This document shows, piece by piece, positions 42,142-54,289 of a stretch of 64,000 nucleotides of DNA; the stretch's first letter is position 1; the number at the start of each line of letters is the position of its first letter. The DNA is from Rhizophagus irregularis (lineage: Eukaryota > Glomeromycota > Glomeromycetes > Glomerales > Glomeraceae). The stretch is from contig NC_089453.1 of the NCBI RefSeq assembly GCF_026210795.1, forward strand, positions 746,501 to 810,500. Reading direction: 5' to 3'. A program made the position numbers and the translations under genes. The notes under the pieces were generated by a model. That model was not told the origin of the DNA. It was given only the letters and a program-made list of their open reading frames with translations, and made no database searches.

Positions 42142-43103
42142 CAGTGCCCGGAAAAAAGTCACCGACCAGCAGTAAATTACGATAATCGGTATGAAAATAT
42201 CCTTCTATATAAAGTTTTTTTTTTAATAATTAACATGTCTTTTGTGTAATTGTCCAGAGCGAAGCGAAGGACAATATATGTCTACGCACTATGAAAAAAA
42301 AATCGATCACGTGAGTTTCTCTGTCCGCCACGTGATCGTCACCCAATGAAATCGGCAAATTTTAGTTTTTCGTTCCGGACTTACAACGGAGTAAGTAAAG
42401 TTGATCATCGAATTGAATTGCATCTACTTCAAAAATTTTATGAACTTTTGAAAAAAAATTGATTGCTATATTTTATGAGTTATTAAATAAATCAGATTTT
42501 TAATGAAAGATGTTTAGGTATAATATAACATTAAAAAATTCATGCTTCATTTTTTAAATAAAATTATTTATCGAAACTTTTGGCATATTTTTACGAAGTT
42601 TCATTAAAATCAATGAGGTGGATCAACTGTAATTTGCCGATCATTTGTCAATCATACTGACGCATAAATTCGGCCAATTTTTTTTCATGAAAACTTAGGA
42701 TTTTGATTATGATTTCTAGCTTTTTTTATTGTAATGAGAATTCAAAATCAATAATTTGTTCTTTAATTAAAATTTTATAAATAATTAATAGATACCAATC
42801 ATCTTTGTTAAATATGTGTAACTTACAAACTGTTTTGTCTATTTTTGATGATATTTTGCAGTAATATGTTACGAACTTTGATAAATAATTTTATTTAAAA
42901 ATGAAACATAATAAAACAACCCATAAAATATAGCAATCAATTTATTCAAATTTTTTAAAGTAGATGCAATTCAATTCGATGATCAACTTTACTAATTACA
43001 CAAAAGACATGTTAATTATTAAAAAAAAAACTTTATGTAGAAGGATATTTTCATAACAATTATCGTAATTTACTGCTGGTCGGTGACTTTTTTCCGGGCA
43101 CTG
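42142..43103. mobile_element. Tc1/mariner-like non-autonomous inverted-repeat element, 962 bp
   Basis: Both ends are CAGTGCCCGGAAAAAAGTCA in inverse orientation, flanked by TA on each side (42140-42141 and 43104-43105), the target duplication typical of Tc1/mariner. Pairing runs on for over 270 bp (ccgaccagcagtaaattacg, catgtcttttgtgtaatt, aaagttgatcatcgaattga, aattgattgctatatttta). The left arm holds about 140 bp (42250-42395) absent from the right arm, starting gtccagagcgaagcgaagg and containing CGATCACGTG/CACGTGATCG; it looks like a nested insertion. No transposase is encoded. Confidence 0.9.
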
Positions 43104-43940
43104 TATGTTGATTTATAATGTTTAGCTAATTACAAATGTACGATTTTATAAAGAAAATATTGTAACTTAACGCGTTTTTTTGCAAAAATATACGCGAAAA
43201 AAAGTATAAATATAATAATAAGTCACTTTATAAAAATTTTAAATAAAATTACTTGTAATATGGCGTTAGTTCACGCACTTTTTAACGAAAAAAAAAGAGA
43301 TTTTTTTTTTAACGTCGATTAAAATAGCACATGACCTAAAATTAGTATTATTCGTATAATAAAATTTAAAAATGTCAAATAAGCAATACCATAAAAGTAT
43401 AGTAAATAAACTTTTTAAGTGCGCATATTAAAAGTAGAATCACACAAATAATACTGCACCGATCATGTGAACATTCACTAATAAAGTGTATTTATTTGGA
43501 TCATTTATTTAATGATCGTACTAACCATAAAATTCAATATACAGTATGTATAATCGGACAAATGATATAGAATTGGCACATCTATAAAAAATTTTTTTTT
43601 TTACAAGATATAAATATAATTACATCAAAAAAATATTTGATCATAAAGAAAAAAAAGATTCTATTTAAGAAATATTGACTTCATTTTTAATTTAATGACG
43701 CTCATATCAAAAAAATATTTAATAAATATCTCTTTTTTTCGAAAAAAAAAGGAAAAAAAAATAGATTAAGAAAAATATATTAATAAAAAATATCTATTCC
43801 TTATAAAAAAATGAATAACATAAATTATTTCATATTAACTCACTTTACTTTGTGTAATTCATTCAACTGTTGAACGAGAAAGTAATAATTTTATATAAAA
43901 GAAACTATTGGTATTATGAGAAAAGAAGATTAATACAACA
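43104..43940. other. AT-rich gene-free interval
   Basis: No gene supported; simple A/T-rich text up to the small broken gene at 43.94 kb. Confidence 0.5.
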
Positions 43941-44283
43941 ATGAATTTAAAAATAATTTCCTTTTTTCCAAAAATTCCCGATTTTACATCTGGTGATGTA
44001 GTTAGGTTTACAGGAAAATTTCCTCTCAATGAGGAACCTCCTCATGATGATATTTTGGAGGTAATTTTTAATTTATTATTTATGTAAAAAATTAAATAAA
44101 TTAGATGCAGGTGATTTGACGATTAGTTCAATCTCTGTTTTTTTCATTGGTTACGTTATAAGACAAGTACAAGATGATGATGATTTATTTAAAAGTATCA
44201 AACTTAATGTTAATGAATTTGTTGGAAAGGGAAATGTTGCTGACAAATTTAATATAAAATGTAAGATACTTAAAAGCGAATGA
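43941..44283 (+). pseudogene. Small gene, two blocks, frames do not join
   Basis: Block 1 (43941-44060) starts at ATG and reads MNLKIISFFPKIPDFTSGDV then RFTGKFPLNEEPPHDDILE up to a good donor (gtaatt). Block 2 (44107-44283) reads AGDLTISSISVFFIGYVIR, then an acidic DDDDLF, SIKLNVNEFVGKGNVADKF and stop. The natural acceptor (ttag, ending 44104) leaves a one-base frame error. Either a base was lost or a small exon was missed. The balanced composition against AT-rich flanks suggests a real former gene. Family not recognised. Confidence 0.5.
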
Positions 44284-44970
44284 GAGAATTGATAATAAAG
44301 CGAAAAAATCCATAAACAGATTCTTTTTCTTAATATATTCTACATTATTACAAACAAAAACACAAATACAACAACTCCAATAAATAACATTAACTGAAAA
44401 AATATTAAAGATCGTGCCAACTTAATTCCTGACGCCACCCTAGTTCATTTTTATAAATCATTTATCATATTTAAGTCGACTAAAGATGAGCACTAGAATA
44501 AATACGATTTTGCAGGTCAAAGTTAAGAGTGTAACGAAAAGTCAATACATAAGAATTAGATGTTAAATGAAATATCTACATTTAATCTAATTATTGAGTA
44601 AAAAATGATTCTCTTTTAAATAAAGTATTAATCATAAATGGAGTCAAATCCCAGCGCATTTGATTAAGCTCAGATACTATATTATTAACGAATTGCGAAA
44701 TCAAACATACTTTATTTATTTTATTAAAAATATGTAATAACGATATTATTATTATTAATTCTAAAAATGTGTGTATTTTTTTTTGGTTGAACTGGATCCT
44801 TTATTATCAATGTTCATATTCTTGCCTTAAAGACTAATTAATTGCATACTGATACGACATACCCAGTTAGTCATCAAATATCTTAACGGCACTTCATGCA
44901 AAACCGAATAACCAGGCAACAAACAAGAAAAACTAAATTAAAAATAACTAGTTTTTTTTCCTATAATTTA
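44284..44970. other. Gene-free interval
   Basis: Nothing supported on either strand. Confidence 0.4.
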
Positions 44971-44974
44971 AAAT

Positions 44975-45520
44975 AAAAAAGTGTCAAAACCAAGGTTCAA
45001 GTAGAACTATATTCCATATTATTGCATCATTTTCTTCCTGTACACTTTTAACAACAATTTTTATATCTCCTTGTTCATCATAATCACGATCAGGTAATGC
45101 ATATAAATTATCATGAAAACGAAAATATTGAGGATATGTCCAAGAACTAAGAGTAAATCGTTGATTATTGTTATCAATATTATATGGTTGAAGATGTAAA
45201 TTTCATTTGTTTTATGTTGAATAGCTCGAAATTCTTTTTTATTGCTTCTTCCTCCCAAACTAACAATAGAAATACTGTTATCTCCATTCGGCTTAAGTAC
45301 TCAAACTTGTTCATATTGATTACCGCCATCTTTTTTAAAAAAAAATTAAGAATGGAGTAAATTTTATTTTATTTTGTTTTATTTACTTTATTTATCTTAT
45401 TATACTGTATGTAGTCAAGTCTCTGGAACACCAGTTCGAATTCAATCAAATAAAAAACCATATCTTCATTGGACAGCAGGTTCTTATAATAATGACAATT
45501 ATGATGATATTTTTTAACTG
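44975..45520. pseudogene. Broken lectin-like (ricin-B type?) gene with oppositely oriented pieces
   Basis: On the minus strand, 45335 down to 44980, two overlapping frames read DGGNQYEQV-VLKPNGDNSISIVSLGG, then LHLQPYNIDNNNQRFTLSSW and YFRFHDNLYALPDRDYDEQ, ending DIKIVVKSVQEENDAIIWN. On the plus strand, 45420-45515, a piece preceded by a good acceptor (tgtatgtag) reads GTPVRIQSNKKPYLHWTAGS. The style (PVRIQS..KPYLHW, VLKPNGDNSISI) resembles beta-trefoil carbohydrate-binding proteins. If they were once one gene, an inversion split it. Domain naming is tentative. Confidence 0.45.
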
Positions 45521-45559
45521 GTTTAGAAATATATCAAAATTAATTTCTTACTGTACTGA

Positions 45560-45760
45560 CTATCTTTATTTTCACATGAATAAACACTAGAACAATATTA
45601 ATTATTATCTTGGTAGCACATATTAATTTTTGACAAATCAATTCGTACATTACGAGCACGCTCATTGAATCCTGTGCACGAAAAAATTGGTATTTGTGGT
45701 AAAACTTGTTTTGGCATTTTATCTTTATCTTGTGTATACTGTGCATGGAACTTATATGAA
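45560..45760 (-). pseudogene. Unidentified gene fragment
   Basis: The minus-strand frame reads FHAQYTQDKDKMPKQVLPQI then PIFSCTGFNERARNVRIDLS and KINMCYQDNN before stops. It lies beside the lectin-like pieces and could be part of the same dead gene. No start, no domain. Confidence 0.35.
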
Positions 45761-46168
45761 GATCATTTTGTAAATACCGTATATCTTAATCACTTGATTA
45801 TGTATTTATGTTATGCAGAAATTGTATATAAAATCAAAATAACCTAGAACGGCAAAAAAGTGTAGTATGGAAAGTTAATCACTGTTCGAATGCGACAATA
45901 GATTTTTAAACTAATAATTAATCCAAAGTAACAGGCGCAGCGTAAGACATTTGATGAAAGTTCAGTCATCTGAAGCAGTATATTCAATGAAAAGGTAAGT
46001 TTCGCCAAATTTTGGGGCTTCGATAATCTAATATATTCGATAATCTAATATAACATAGTAATATGTTTCACAGAAGAATCGGATAATCGGATATAAAATG
46101 TAGCATTTGAATGGGACTTTGGTATCAATTATTGATATTGATAGTGTTGTTTAATAATTTGATTAATC

Positions 46169-48177
46169 ATGGAAGCAGATCTCACTAATCTCACTAATAG
46201 TTTTAGGCAATTCGAAAGTATAATCTATGACGCTCTCGAAAATGAACAATCTTCCATCGTTAAGGGGGTTAAATGGCACCTTGGAAATATGGAAACGGAA
46301 GAGGAAAATAAATCAATTCAATCATCTGGTGCAGATCCTGGTGCAGATAGGATTCCTGATAAAAATTATAAGAATTGGTCAACCAATATTCAATTTACGC
46401 CCAAATATACTTACTATCCAAGAAACCGTGAAGACATCATTAATTGTGTAAAAATAGCAAAAGAAGAAGGCTTAAAGATTCGATGTGCTGCTGAAGGGCA
46501 TACCTGGAGTTCGCTCTCAATGACACATAGCTTTTTGCTGATTTTAGATGAAAATTTATCAGACATTACAATAGAAAAGTATGATAATGGAGATTGGGTG
46601 GTTCATGCGGAAGCTGGTATATTATATGATTATATGATAATAATTGCAACTTAAATATTAATTGCGTTTCTATATTGGTTTATTTGTAAAACTAGGTGCG
46701 CAAATCTCGAAAATTGATAAGATCCTTAAGAAGAACGAACCGCCATTAACAATTGAGTCCATGACCGTTCTTGATACTGTCAGCATCGGAGGAGTTGTTG
46801 CAACTGGATCTCATGGTGCTAAAACTCAATCGAGAACAATTGCAGAACAGGTTGTTGGTTTGGAAATCGTTGATGCCAATGGTGATTTACGCAAATTCTC
46901 AGACGAAATTAACCCTGAAGAGATGGCGGCTGCACGTGTCAATTTAGGTAAGTGGATATACGGAACACAGCTAAAAAACACTCGTTTACGAAATTGTAAG
47001 TTATTAATAGTTTACTATTTAACCTCAATCACTCTGTAGGACTCTTGGGTATTATTTATAGGGTGTCCTTACGTGTTAAGCCAATGTATAACCTTCGAAT
47101 GAGCGATACTTACCCAAAATTGGCAACGTTTTCTAAAGAAGATCTTAAAAAACTTGTGATGGAATCTGATGGAGTTGAAATATTCTATTGGCCATTTAAT
47201 GCATCAAGTATTTATATAATAAGGATTATTTCGTTTCAAACAAGATTGCATCTTTTATCTTTAACTCTTTCCATTATTACCAGACAAATCAACTGATTCT
47301 TCTCAAGACAGTCTTATGGTAAAAAGATGGACAGAATCTACTGATGAACCCACTCTAAATAAACTTGAATTAGCTCTTTATCGCGCTGCACAAAAGGCTG
47401 CTACTTATTTTGCCAATTATTATTACAAACTGCTTATATTGGACCCGAATTCGACTCCATATTACACTCACTTGATTAGTTCAATTAAATCGCCAGAACG
47501 TGATATGGTATGGCAAGCGCCAGATGCAATTCATTATCAGGCTGGAATAGATAACATCCTTTGCCAAGATATGGAATTTGCTATTAAAGTTGACGATGAT
47601 TTTGGTAATGTCATCACAGAACTGAACTATATTGTTGATCAAGTATGTATTCATTTATATCTTGGGAATTTGATTCTTTTTATTATTTCTTATAGATTTT
47701 TAATGTACCACTCTCTTAATAGATTTATGCTTACCAAAAGGACAAGAAATTCCCTATCAATTTAACTGTTGAATTGCGGATTCTTAAAAGCTCAAAAGCT
47801 AACTGCGTACGATGAGGATCCTGAAGCTTACTATTTTTTCCCCGAAGTGCTTTCTATCAATGATACCAAATTCTATGGAGAATTTTGCCAAAATATTGCC
47901 AAACGATGGATTGATAAATATAAAGCAAGGTGATATAAACTATTCTGTTTTTTGGCGAACCAATGATATTAACAGACTTTTTTTAATGGATGGGCACTAT
48001 TGCACTAGACCACATTGGGCCAAATCTTGGGAAGATATTCCGAACATTAAAGATTATCTTCACGGGTTGCTAAAAGAACGCACCGAAAGATTTGAAAAAG
48101 TCCGCAAAAATTATGATCCAAATGGCATGTTTTTTGATAACGATTCTATCCGCTATGTATTTTATGGGTCACCATGA
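46169..48177 (+). CDS. D-arabinono-1,4-lactone oxidase-like FAD oxidase, frameshifted near the 3' end
   Basis: Exons 46169..46616, 46696..46947, 47040..47207 and 47284..47642 join cleanly (409 codons, GT-AG introns of 79-92 bp); exon 5 begins at 47723. It starts MEADLTNLTNSFRQFESIIY. The VAO-type FAD domain shows YYPRNREDIINCVKIAKEEG, RCAAEGHTWSS, VVHAEAG, TVSIGGVVATGSHG and EIVDANGD; an ALO-type domain follows and ends with TRPHWAKSWED, the family's HWAK signature, and stop at 48177. Relatives make erythro-ascorbate or related lactone products. Exon 5 reads INLTVELRILKSS, shifts +1 near 47795 into TAYDEDPEAYYFFPEVLSIN, then changes frame again near 47930 to reach NYSVFWRTND and HWAK. The second change could be a 46 bp intron, but the first cannot. 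Probably a recent pseudogene, or an assembly error in an A run. Confidence 0.8.
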
Positions 48178-48339
48178 TTGCACTGCTATGCCATGGGATA
48201 CAATGTAAAAGTGCTGCAGCACCCAATTGGCTCGTCATTATGGTTTTTATTAAAAAATTAAAAAAAAGTAATTAATAAAAATTCAATTGGTGTTAATATA
48301 TTCGACTGATTACAAATTATTTATACTTTAGCGTTATTG

Positions 48340-48480
48340 TTAAAGAAAATTGAGTTAAATGAAGAAATTAGTTCTAAAAATAAAGAATTTATTAAAATGT
48401 TTGAGAGAGCTGGACATTATTTCGATCAATTCGGTGATGCTGGCCATGTTACGTTGGGGTGCGCTCTTAACTATGTAAAT
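48340..48480 (+). pseudogene. Short gene fragment
   Basis: A run reads KKIELNEEISSKNKEFIKMF then ERAGHYFDQFGDAGHVTLGC before decaying. Lower AT than its flanks. Not recognised; there is no start or full domain. Confidence 0.35.
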
Positions 48481-49311
48481 CAAAACTATATCAAGTCGCC
48501 TAAGATTTTTATATAGTTAATATTTTAAAGTCTAAATTTGATAGACGAAATTTTAATAATAAATTACTATAAAAAAACAGCACATTTTTTTTTAGATGCA
48601 CAGATCGAACAATTTCTTCTTTCTCAAATATTTTCACATTTATTAGCTTCTTCAAACTATCTTTACAAAATTACGAAGCTATTTTTTACATTTACTGACA
48701 AATTATTTTTCAATTGGAATTTTAAGTAGTTTTTCTTTTTTGAGGTCTGATTTTTTTTAAGTATTTTATTATTAACACACAAAATGGCCTCGTAACTTTG
48801 CTAATAAAGTCATGTTCTTAATCTTAATATGCTTTTTTTCTCAAAGTACAGAATAGTTAAAACCACACATCTAATTGGGATGTGAAATATAATACAATGT
48901 GTACTTACAAATCATATAAACATCATTTTCAATTAAAGGAACGAAACAGTCAAAACTCTGTTTGTTGTCAGTTAAAATTTCAAAAGAAAATTTGGCAAGT
49001 TAAAGGAAGTGCGAAAACAAAAAAATGAGTCACTTCAGAAAATACAGCCTCAGCTATTTGGGCCTGATATCGCTTCAATTCTTATGCTTTGCTAAATTAA
49101 AAATATTTTTATATTTAAATTAACATTATTAAATTTAATTTATAATATTTGCATTGATAAATTCATTATTGTAACATTAAAATTTTTAACTCGTTATTAT
49201 TATAAAAAATCCTTAATTAATAATTTTTATTATATAACTTGATATAGTTTTGATTTACATAGTTAACAGCGCACGGCGCACCCCAATGTTACGTCGATTT
49301 ACATCACATTT
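48481..49311. other. AT-rich gene-free interval
   Basis: No gene supported. Confidence 0.45.
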
Positions 49312-49550
49312 ATGTCGATTATTAGGTGGGATTTTACGTAATCAGCGATTTATTCTCTTTGACCTGCGTCGAGGTGCGAACGCGGGTCAAGAATCACTAG
49401 TTGCTAGTTGCTGCATGTTTTATGATCAGATCGATGATGACAACAAATGTAAGACGAAATCACTCACTTTTGGGTCGATTAATAAGTGGAATTTTACGTA
49501 ATCAGCGATTTTGTTCTTTTTGACCCGCATCATGATGCAGCGCGGGACAA
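49310..49550. repeat. Duplicated block ending in GC-rich hairpins
   Basis: Two copies (49312-49375 and 49472-49535) share gtcgatta-taagtgg-attttacgtaatcagcgattt and ttctttttgacc(c/t)gc. Each is followed at once by a hairpin: TTGACCTGCGTC with GAACGCGGGTCAA in copy 1 and TTGACCCGCATC with GCGCGGGACAA in copy 2. Loops are short. No coding sense. Confidence 0.75.
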
Positions 49551-50150
49551 GATTATATATGTATATCACAAAAGTCGGTAAAATTAAATAACGTAAACTT
49601 GCACCTATGCCATGGTTGGTGTATCTCAAAGAAACATTAAGATAATACGTATGAACTTCAAAAGGATTGGGACAATGATGAACTCATTGCTTTTTTAAAT
49701 AATCAAAAGCTTTATTTTATATAGGAAGATACAAATTAAATTAGGGATGGATCTGTGCGCGTGATTTTAAGCCAATAAGAATAACCCAAGTAAATATTTT
49801 ATAACGGTATGAAGTGAAATACTCAGACGATGAATGGCTTTTAATAAGTAACCTTTATAATAAAGTTACAATCAGTACAAACCCATTGTTTAAGATCGTT
49901 GTTATAATTAAAAATTTTGTCTTTCTCAACGTATCTATTGCACCAACAACTGATTTCCTTTGAAACACATTTAACTTAGAAAAAAAAAATAAATATTAGT
50001 TTTTTAATATCGATATTCAATGAAATAAATAAATAAATAAATATTACTTACATATTTCGTCATTGCTAATGAAATCGCAACCTTTACATATCCATTCTTT
50101 TGATTGCATGTTAAAATTAAATTAAAAATACGCTCTTTATCTTCATACCG
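49551..50150. other. Gene-free interval
   Basis: A short aaat run at 50023-50043; nothing else supported. Confidence 0.45.
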
Positions 50151-50154
50151 TAAT

Positions 50155-50360
50155 TATCCCCTGTAAAAAATCTGATCCGTGTTTTATCTTTCCATGTTTT
50201 TTCCGTAAATGTATCATTTTCATGGAATTTATAGCCTTAAATCATGGAAATTTTCATCTCGCTAACACGGATATCCGTGAATGTATCATTTTCACGGAAT
50301 TTTTACGGAAGACACGGAGAAATAATGGAAATATTCGGATAAAAATTTTTTATAGGGATC
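50155..50360. mobile_element. MITE-like palindrome, about 205 bp
   Basis: Left end tatcccctgtaaaaaatctg and right end attttttatagggatc are imperfect inverted repeats. Inside, tccgtaaatgtatcattttc and ccgtgaatgtatcattttca form a direct repeat, and cacggat/atccgtg palindromes occur. No coding capacity. Confidence 0.65.
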
Positions 50361-50429
50361 GCAGTGACAAATGATTTCTTTTGAAAAACAATAAACTAAA
50401 AAGATAATATTAATAATAAATAAGGAATA

Positions 50430-50930
50430 GGAAACATTCCCTGACGCTGATTCTTTAGTGTAATAATATAATCTAAAAATTGTTATCCACATCGGAACTT
50501 CGCGGTGTCAGTTGACGTGGAACCGTGGTTCCAGAAGTGATGGTACCGCACGGTTCCAGTTAATTGATCTGATTAAATCGGGACAACAAATGATTCATTC
50601 CGTGATGCTGATTCTTTAGTGTAATAATAAAAATCTTTTTTTATCAAAAAAAAAATTGTTACCCACATCGGAACCACATGGTGTCTGCGGTGTCTGATGG
50701 TACCAGTTAATTGATCTGATTAAATAAAATGAATCAATAATTCATTCCCTGACGCTGATTCTTTAGGTAATAATATAATCTTTTTTTATTTAAAAATAAT
50801 TGTTATCCACATCGGAACCTCACGGTATCAGTTGATGTGAAACCGTACGGTTCCAGTTAATTAAACTGATTAAATAGGACGAATAAATGATTCATATCGT
50901 GATTCTGATTCATTTGTGTTTATTTATTTA
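50430..50930. repeat. Tandem repeat, about 147-161 bp unit, 3 copies plus a partial
   Basis: The landmark ctgacgctgattctttag (or close variant) recurs at 50441, 50602, 50749 and a weak copy at 50899. Each unit also holds ttgttatccacatcggaac, a palindromic ggaaccgtggttcc-type segment and ccagttaattgatctgatt. Units differ by indels, so the array is older than the 18.5 kb array. Confidence 0.85.
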
Positions 50931-52080
50931 TCATATGACCTAGAACCTCACTTTACCAACATACTTCAATAATTTATAACAGAGTTATGTATGTAATACT
51001 AGATCATTATAACGTAATCTATAATAAAGAAAATTTAAATTAATGAATCATAATAATAAAAATAGATAAAAAAAAATCTAATGAAATAAGTACGAGCTCA
51101 ACCAAATAATGAAAGTATTCCAACTTTTATCAGTTGCCTTTACTAAATGATTTATGGAAATTTGCTAATACCGTACAAGGCAGGTGCCTTGTATTGAAAG
51201 CATTCTATAAATTTACATGTAGCCCTAACTTTCTTTGTAATATATGCATTTCTTGTTTAGTTTACTGACTTCCTTTATCACTACTTCTTCGTGAGATATA
51301 TCTTTTGAATCAATAAAAATGCAAATATACTTGTAAAAATTAAAAAACGACTTGTATGCTTCAATTGAAGTATTAATTCTATGCAAATTATCATTAAAAA
51401 ATTGTTTTAAGCAATTTTTTATGTTATTCTTGTGAGGGAATATTCATCCTATAATTTTATCGAAAGATTTAGTTTTTGATTAAGAAATTTTACAAAAAAA
51501 ATAAAATATATACTTACGGATGATTGATTCATTAATGCACAATGATAAGCATATTGTAAAGATTCTATTATATCATTTTATGATATTTCCTTTCTTGCGA
51601 TAGTAAGATTACGAAATTTTGATGTTAACTATAATTTAAGATTTGTTACTAATAAATAGTAATATACAACTAAAATATATACCATCATCATAATCATCAA
51701 TTTCATCATCTCCATCTAATAAATTTTGTTTGGATGTCAAAAATTAGTTTGCAATGACATAAAAAAAAAAAGAATATACCTTTAAAAGTTGATTCATATT
51801 CATTTATTTTTTTCATTAGATCTATTAAACAATTATTTTTTGGTTTAAAATTCACTTGATACTTAAATAAAACATTTTTTTTTTTATTTATAGTATGTCT
51901 GGTCAAAACTTTATTAAAATTAAAATTGTAATGGTACAAAGATTACAAATATATGAAAGTTCACCACTTCCACTGTGCAATGAAAATGTCCAGGCACACT
52001 TGCATCAAATGATGCTTCACACCAAAAAGAAATAAAATGCAAACAAAAAATAAAATTGACAATGAAACCACCCTACAACT
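50931..52080. other. AT-rich gene-free interval
   Basis: No gene supported. Confidence 0.45.
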
Positions 52081-53585
52081 ACCACACTCCTAAAAATTAG
52101 GCCCCACTGATTATTCTGTCAAATTCCTCAAGATACTCCTAATTTTCTTAGCATCGATCTAATATCAGCTAAAACCATAAATTTGTCAATACTATCTAAG
52201 CTCTTGTTGGCTTGCTTAGTTTTCTTATGTTTCTTATCCGACTTAAGTGTATTAGTATTCTTCTGAGATACCTTAGAATCATCATCTTGCTTCACCTTCT
52301 GATGGCAATTCCTTCTTTACTTTAAGTTAGGAGTATAGTACCATTTCCAATCACCTGTAAATTCATTCAAGTTAAAAGTCTTACCAATAACTTTACCAAG
52401 TCACCCACAATTCATAGTAAGTAATCAACTTGCGGGTACCCTTATCTTGAATTAATTTAAATGCTTTACATTCAGTGGGTGTAAGTATAGAGTGAGCAAG
52501 GTTAGCCAGATATAGAGGGATGCAATAGTGGTAGAAGTAGGAACTCCTATTAAAACTGCCTGGAATCTTTCCTGTTCTTTTCTTTGTTTGAAATTCCAGT
52601 TGGCCGGAAACTATCTAACAGGTAGACTTCCAAATGGAGTAGTTTAAGCTTTACTATTCCATAGATCTATTTCCATCTCGTTGAGATTTACTGACATAGT
52701 AACTGTAGTGTATTTCTATTGCAATTAAAATTAATCACAATTACTCAACCCCAGGCTTGTAAGTGATTAAACACATTGAGTTAAGTCCATCTAAAAGGAA
52801 TGTCATATACTGTAATTTCACAAACATGATTTTTAACTTCCAGATTATATTCAATCATTACAATACTAATTGTTTTAGTCAGCTGGTATACTAGCTGGTT
52901 GTTTCTTAGAAGTCTTATAACTGGTACTAGTTGAACTAGTCTTTGAAATGAATGCAACTTTTTTCTTCTTTTTATTCATATTAGGAGAAGATAAGTTTGG
53001 TCTGCTGGAGTTACTATTTGAGTCCTGTTTAACTACTTCTGCATAAGAAACTCACTTGATTTCTTTTCCTTTAGGAGTAAAAGGAGTGGCTTCTGCTTTA
53101 AAAATCACAGGTAATACATCAATTTGTACTACTTTTTGCTTAATTTGTATTACATCCATATTTAATAATAATTGGTACTTATTGTAAGTAAAAATTTTCA
53201 TATCCATCGAAGTGTTTTCTGTAAAACTGGATGCGTAATTGGATTGTTATAATGACATCAACAAATTTTCCTTTCAAATTTTATCAACTTCCTGATCAAG
53301 TAAGAGTTGAAAATGTTAAGAGTACGTAAATACAATAAAGAGAAAGTAATAAAGTTTATTGAAATTTCTTACTTCAAAGATACTGAAAACATCTTGAAAC
53401 TCTGAATCTTCATCACTAGTAAGTTTAACAGTATTGACTATATGTGCTTCATTTATATCATCAGCATTGTATTCTCTTAGGTCAACCTTTAAAAATTCAA
53501 GAAAAGAACTATCTTTAAGGTTGTTAATAAGTTGTTTGACTTTTAAATAATCAACTTGTAATTTATTATTAGTGTCAGAAGCCAT
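52080..53585 (-). pseudogene. Decayed ORF of a repeat-associated hypothetical family
   Basis: It begins at ATG 53585 with an intact 72-codon block (MASDTNNKLQVDYLKVKQLI, then an acidic LREYNADDINEAHIVNT and DEDSEFQDVFSIFE). Below that the minus strand reads DQEVDKI, MDVIQIKQKVVQIDVLPVIF at 53160, EATPFTPKGKEIK, SYAEVVKQDSNSSRPNL, a Lys/Ser-rich part, then GSLPVR-stop-FPANWNFKQRKEQERFQ at 52640, and LYLANLAHSILTPTECKAFK to ELWVTW at about 52400. Stops and shifts interrupt it at least six times. The family is unknown to me. Its position just behind a MULE remnant on the same strand, and a second fragment beside the other MULE remnant, suggest an element-borne gene. Confidence 0.6.
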
Positions 53586-54280
53586 TTTTTAACAAAAAAA
53601 TTGCTAATAATTTTTTGGAAAAAAATGGTTTATGCAATTATCAAAAAGAGTTTCCCCTTTTAAATAAAACATATAGTGGCTTCCAAAAAAAAACGCACCA
53701 TCATTATATTTTAATTTATTTAATTATATTATTTATATATTTATCAATCATGTAAAATTGTATCAATATAATTTTTTTATATATATATAATATATTATAT
53801 GATCTTCATAATGCATGAATTTTAGTAATATTTTATAAACTAGATTTTTTTTAATTGTACAATTTTCATAAAAATTATAATGCGTTCTTTTTATCACTTT
53901 TAATACTTATAAAAAATTTGAATTTTTATAAAAATTAGCAATATGATTTTATAATAAATAAATGATAAATCAAATATAAAATAGTTCAAATTACTAATAA
54001 AATAAACTTAAAAAAAATTAATAATTTAATAATGGGTAAATTTAGATTTAACATTCCCGTATAATATTTAAATTTAACTATAAGATACAATATATATAAA
54101 TCTTACGGAAAAGGAAAAAAATAATTTCTCAAATTTAATTGGTACTTTAATTAACTTTAATTAGCTAATATTAATATAATAAAACTTTAAATTTTACACA
54201 TGATCTATAAACCTTTATTTAACAATAATTGCGATTCTACAATTTTTCAGTAAATTTTCCAAATTTACATGTTTACAATT
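53586..54280. other. AT-rich spacer between the two decayed ORFs
   Basis: Very AT-rich (53690-54250), no protein text, no clear repeat structure. Confidence 0.45.
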
Positions 54281-54289
54281 GCAATTTAC

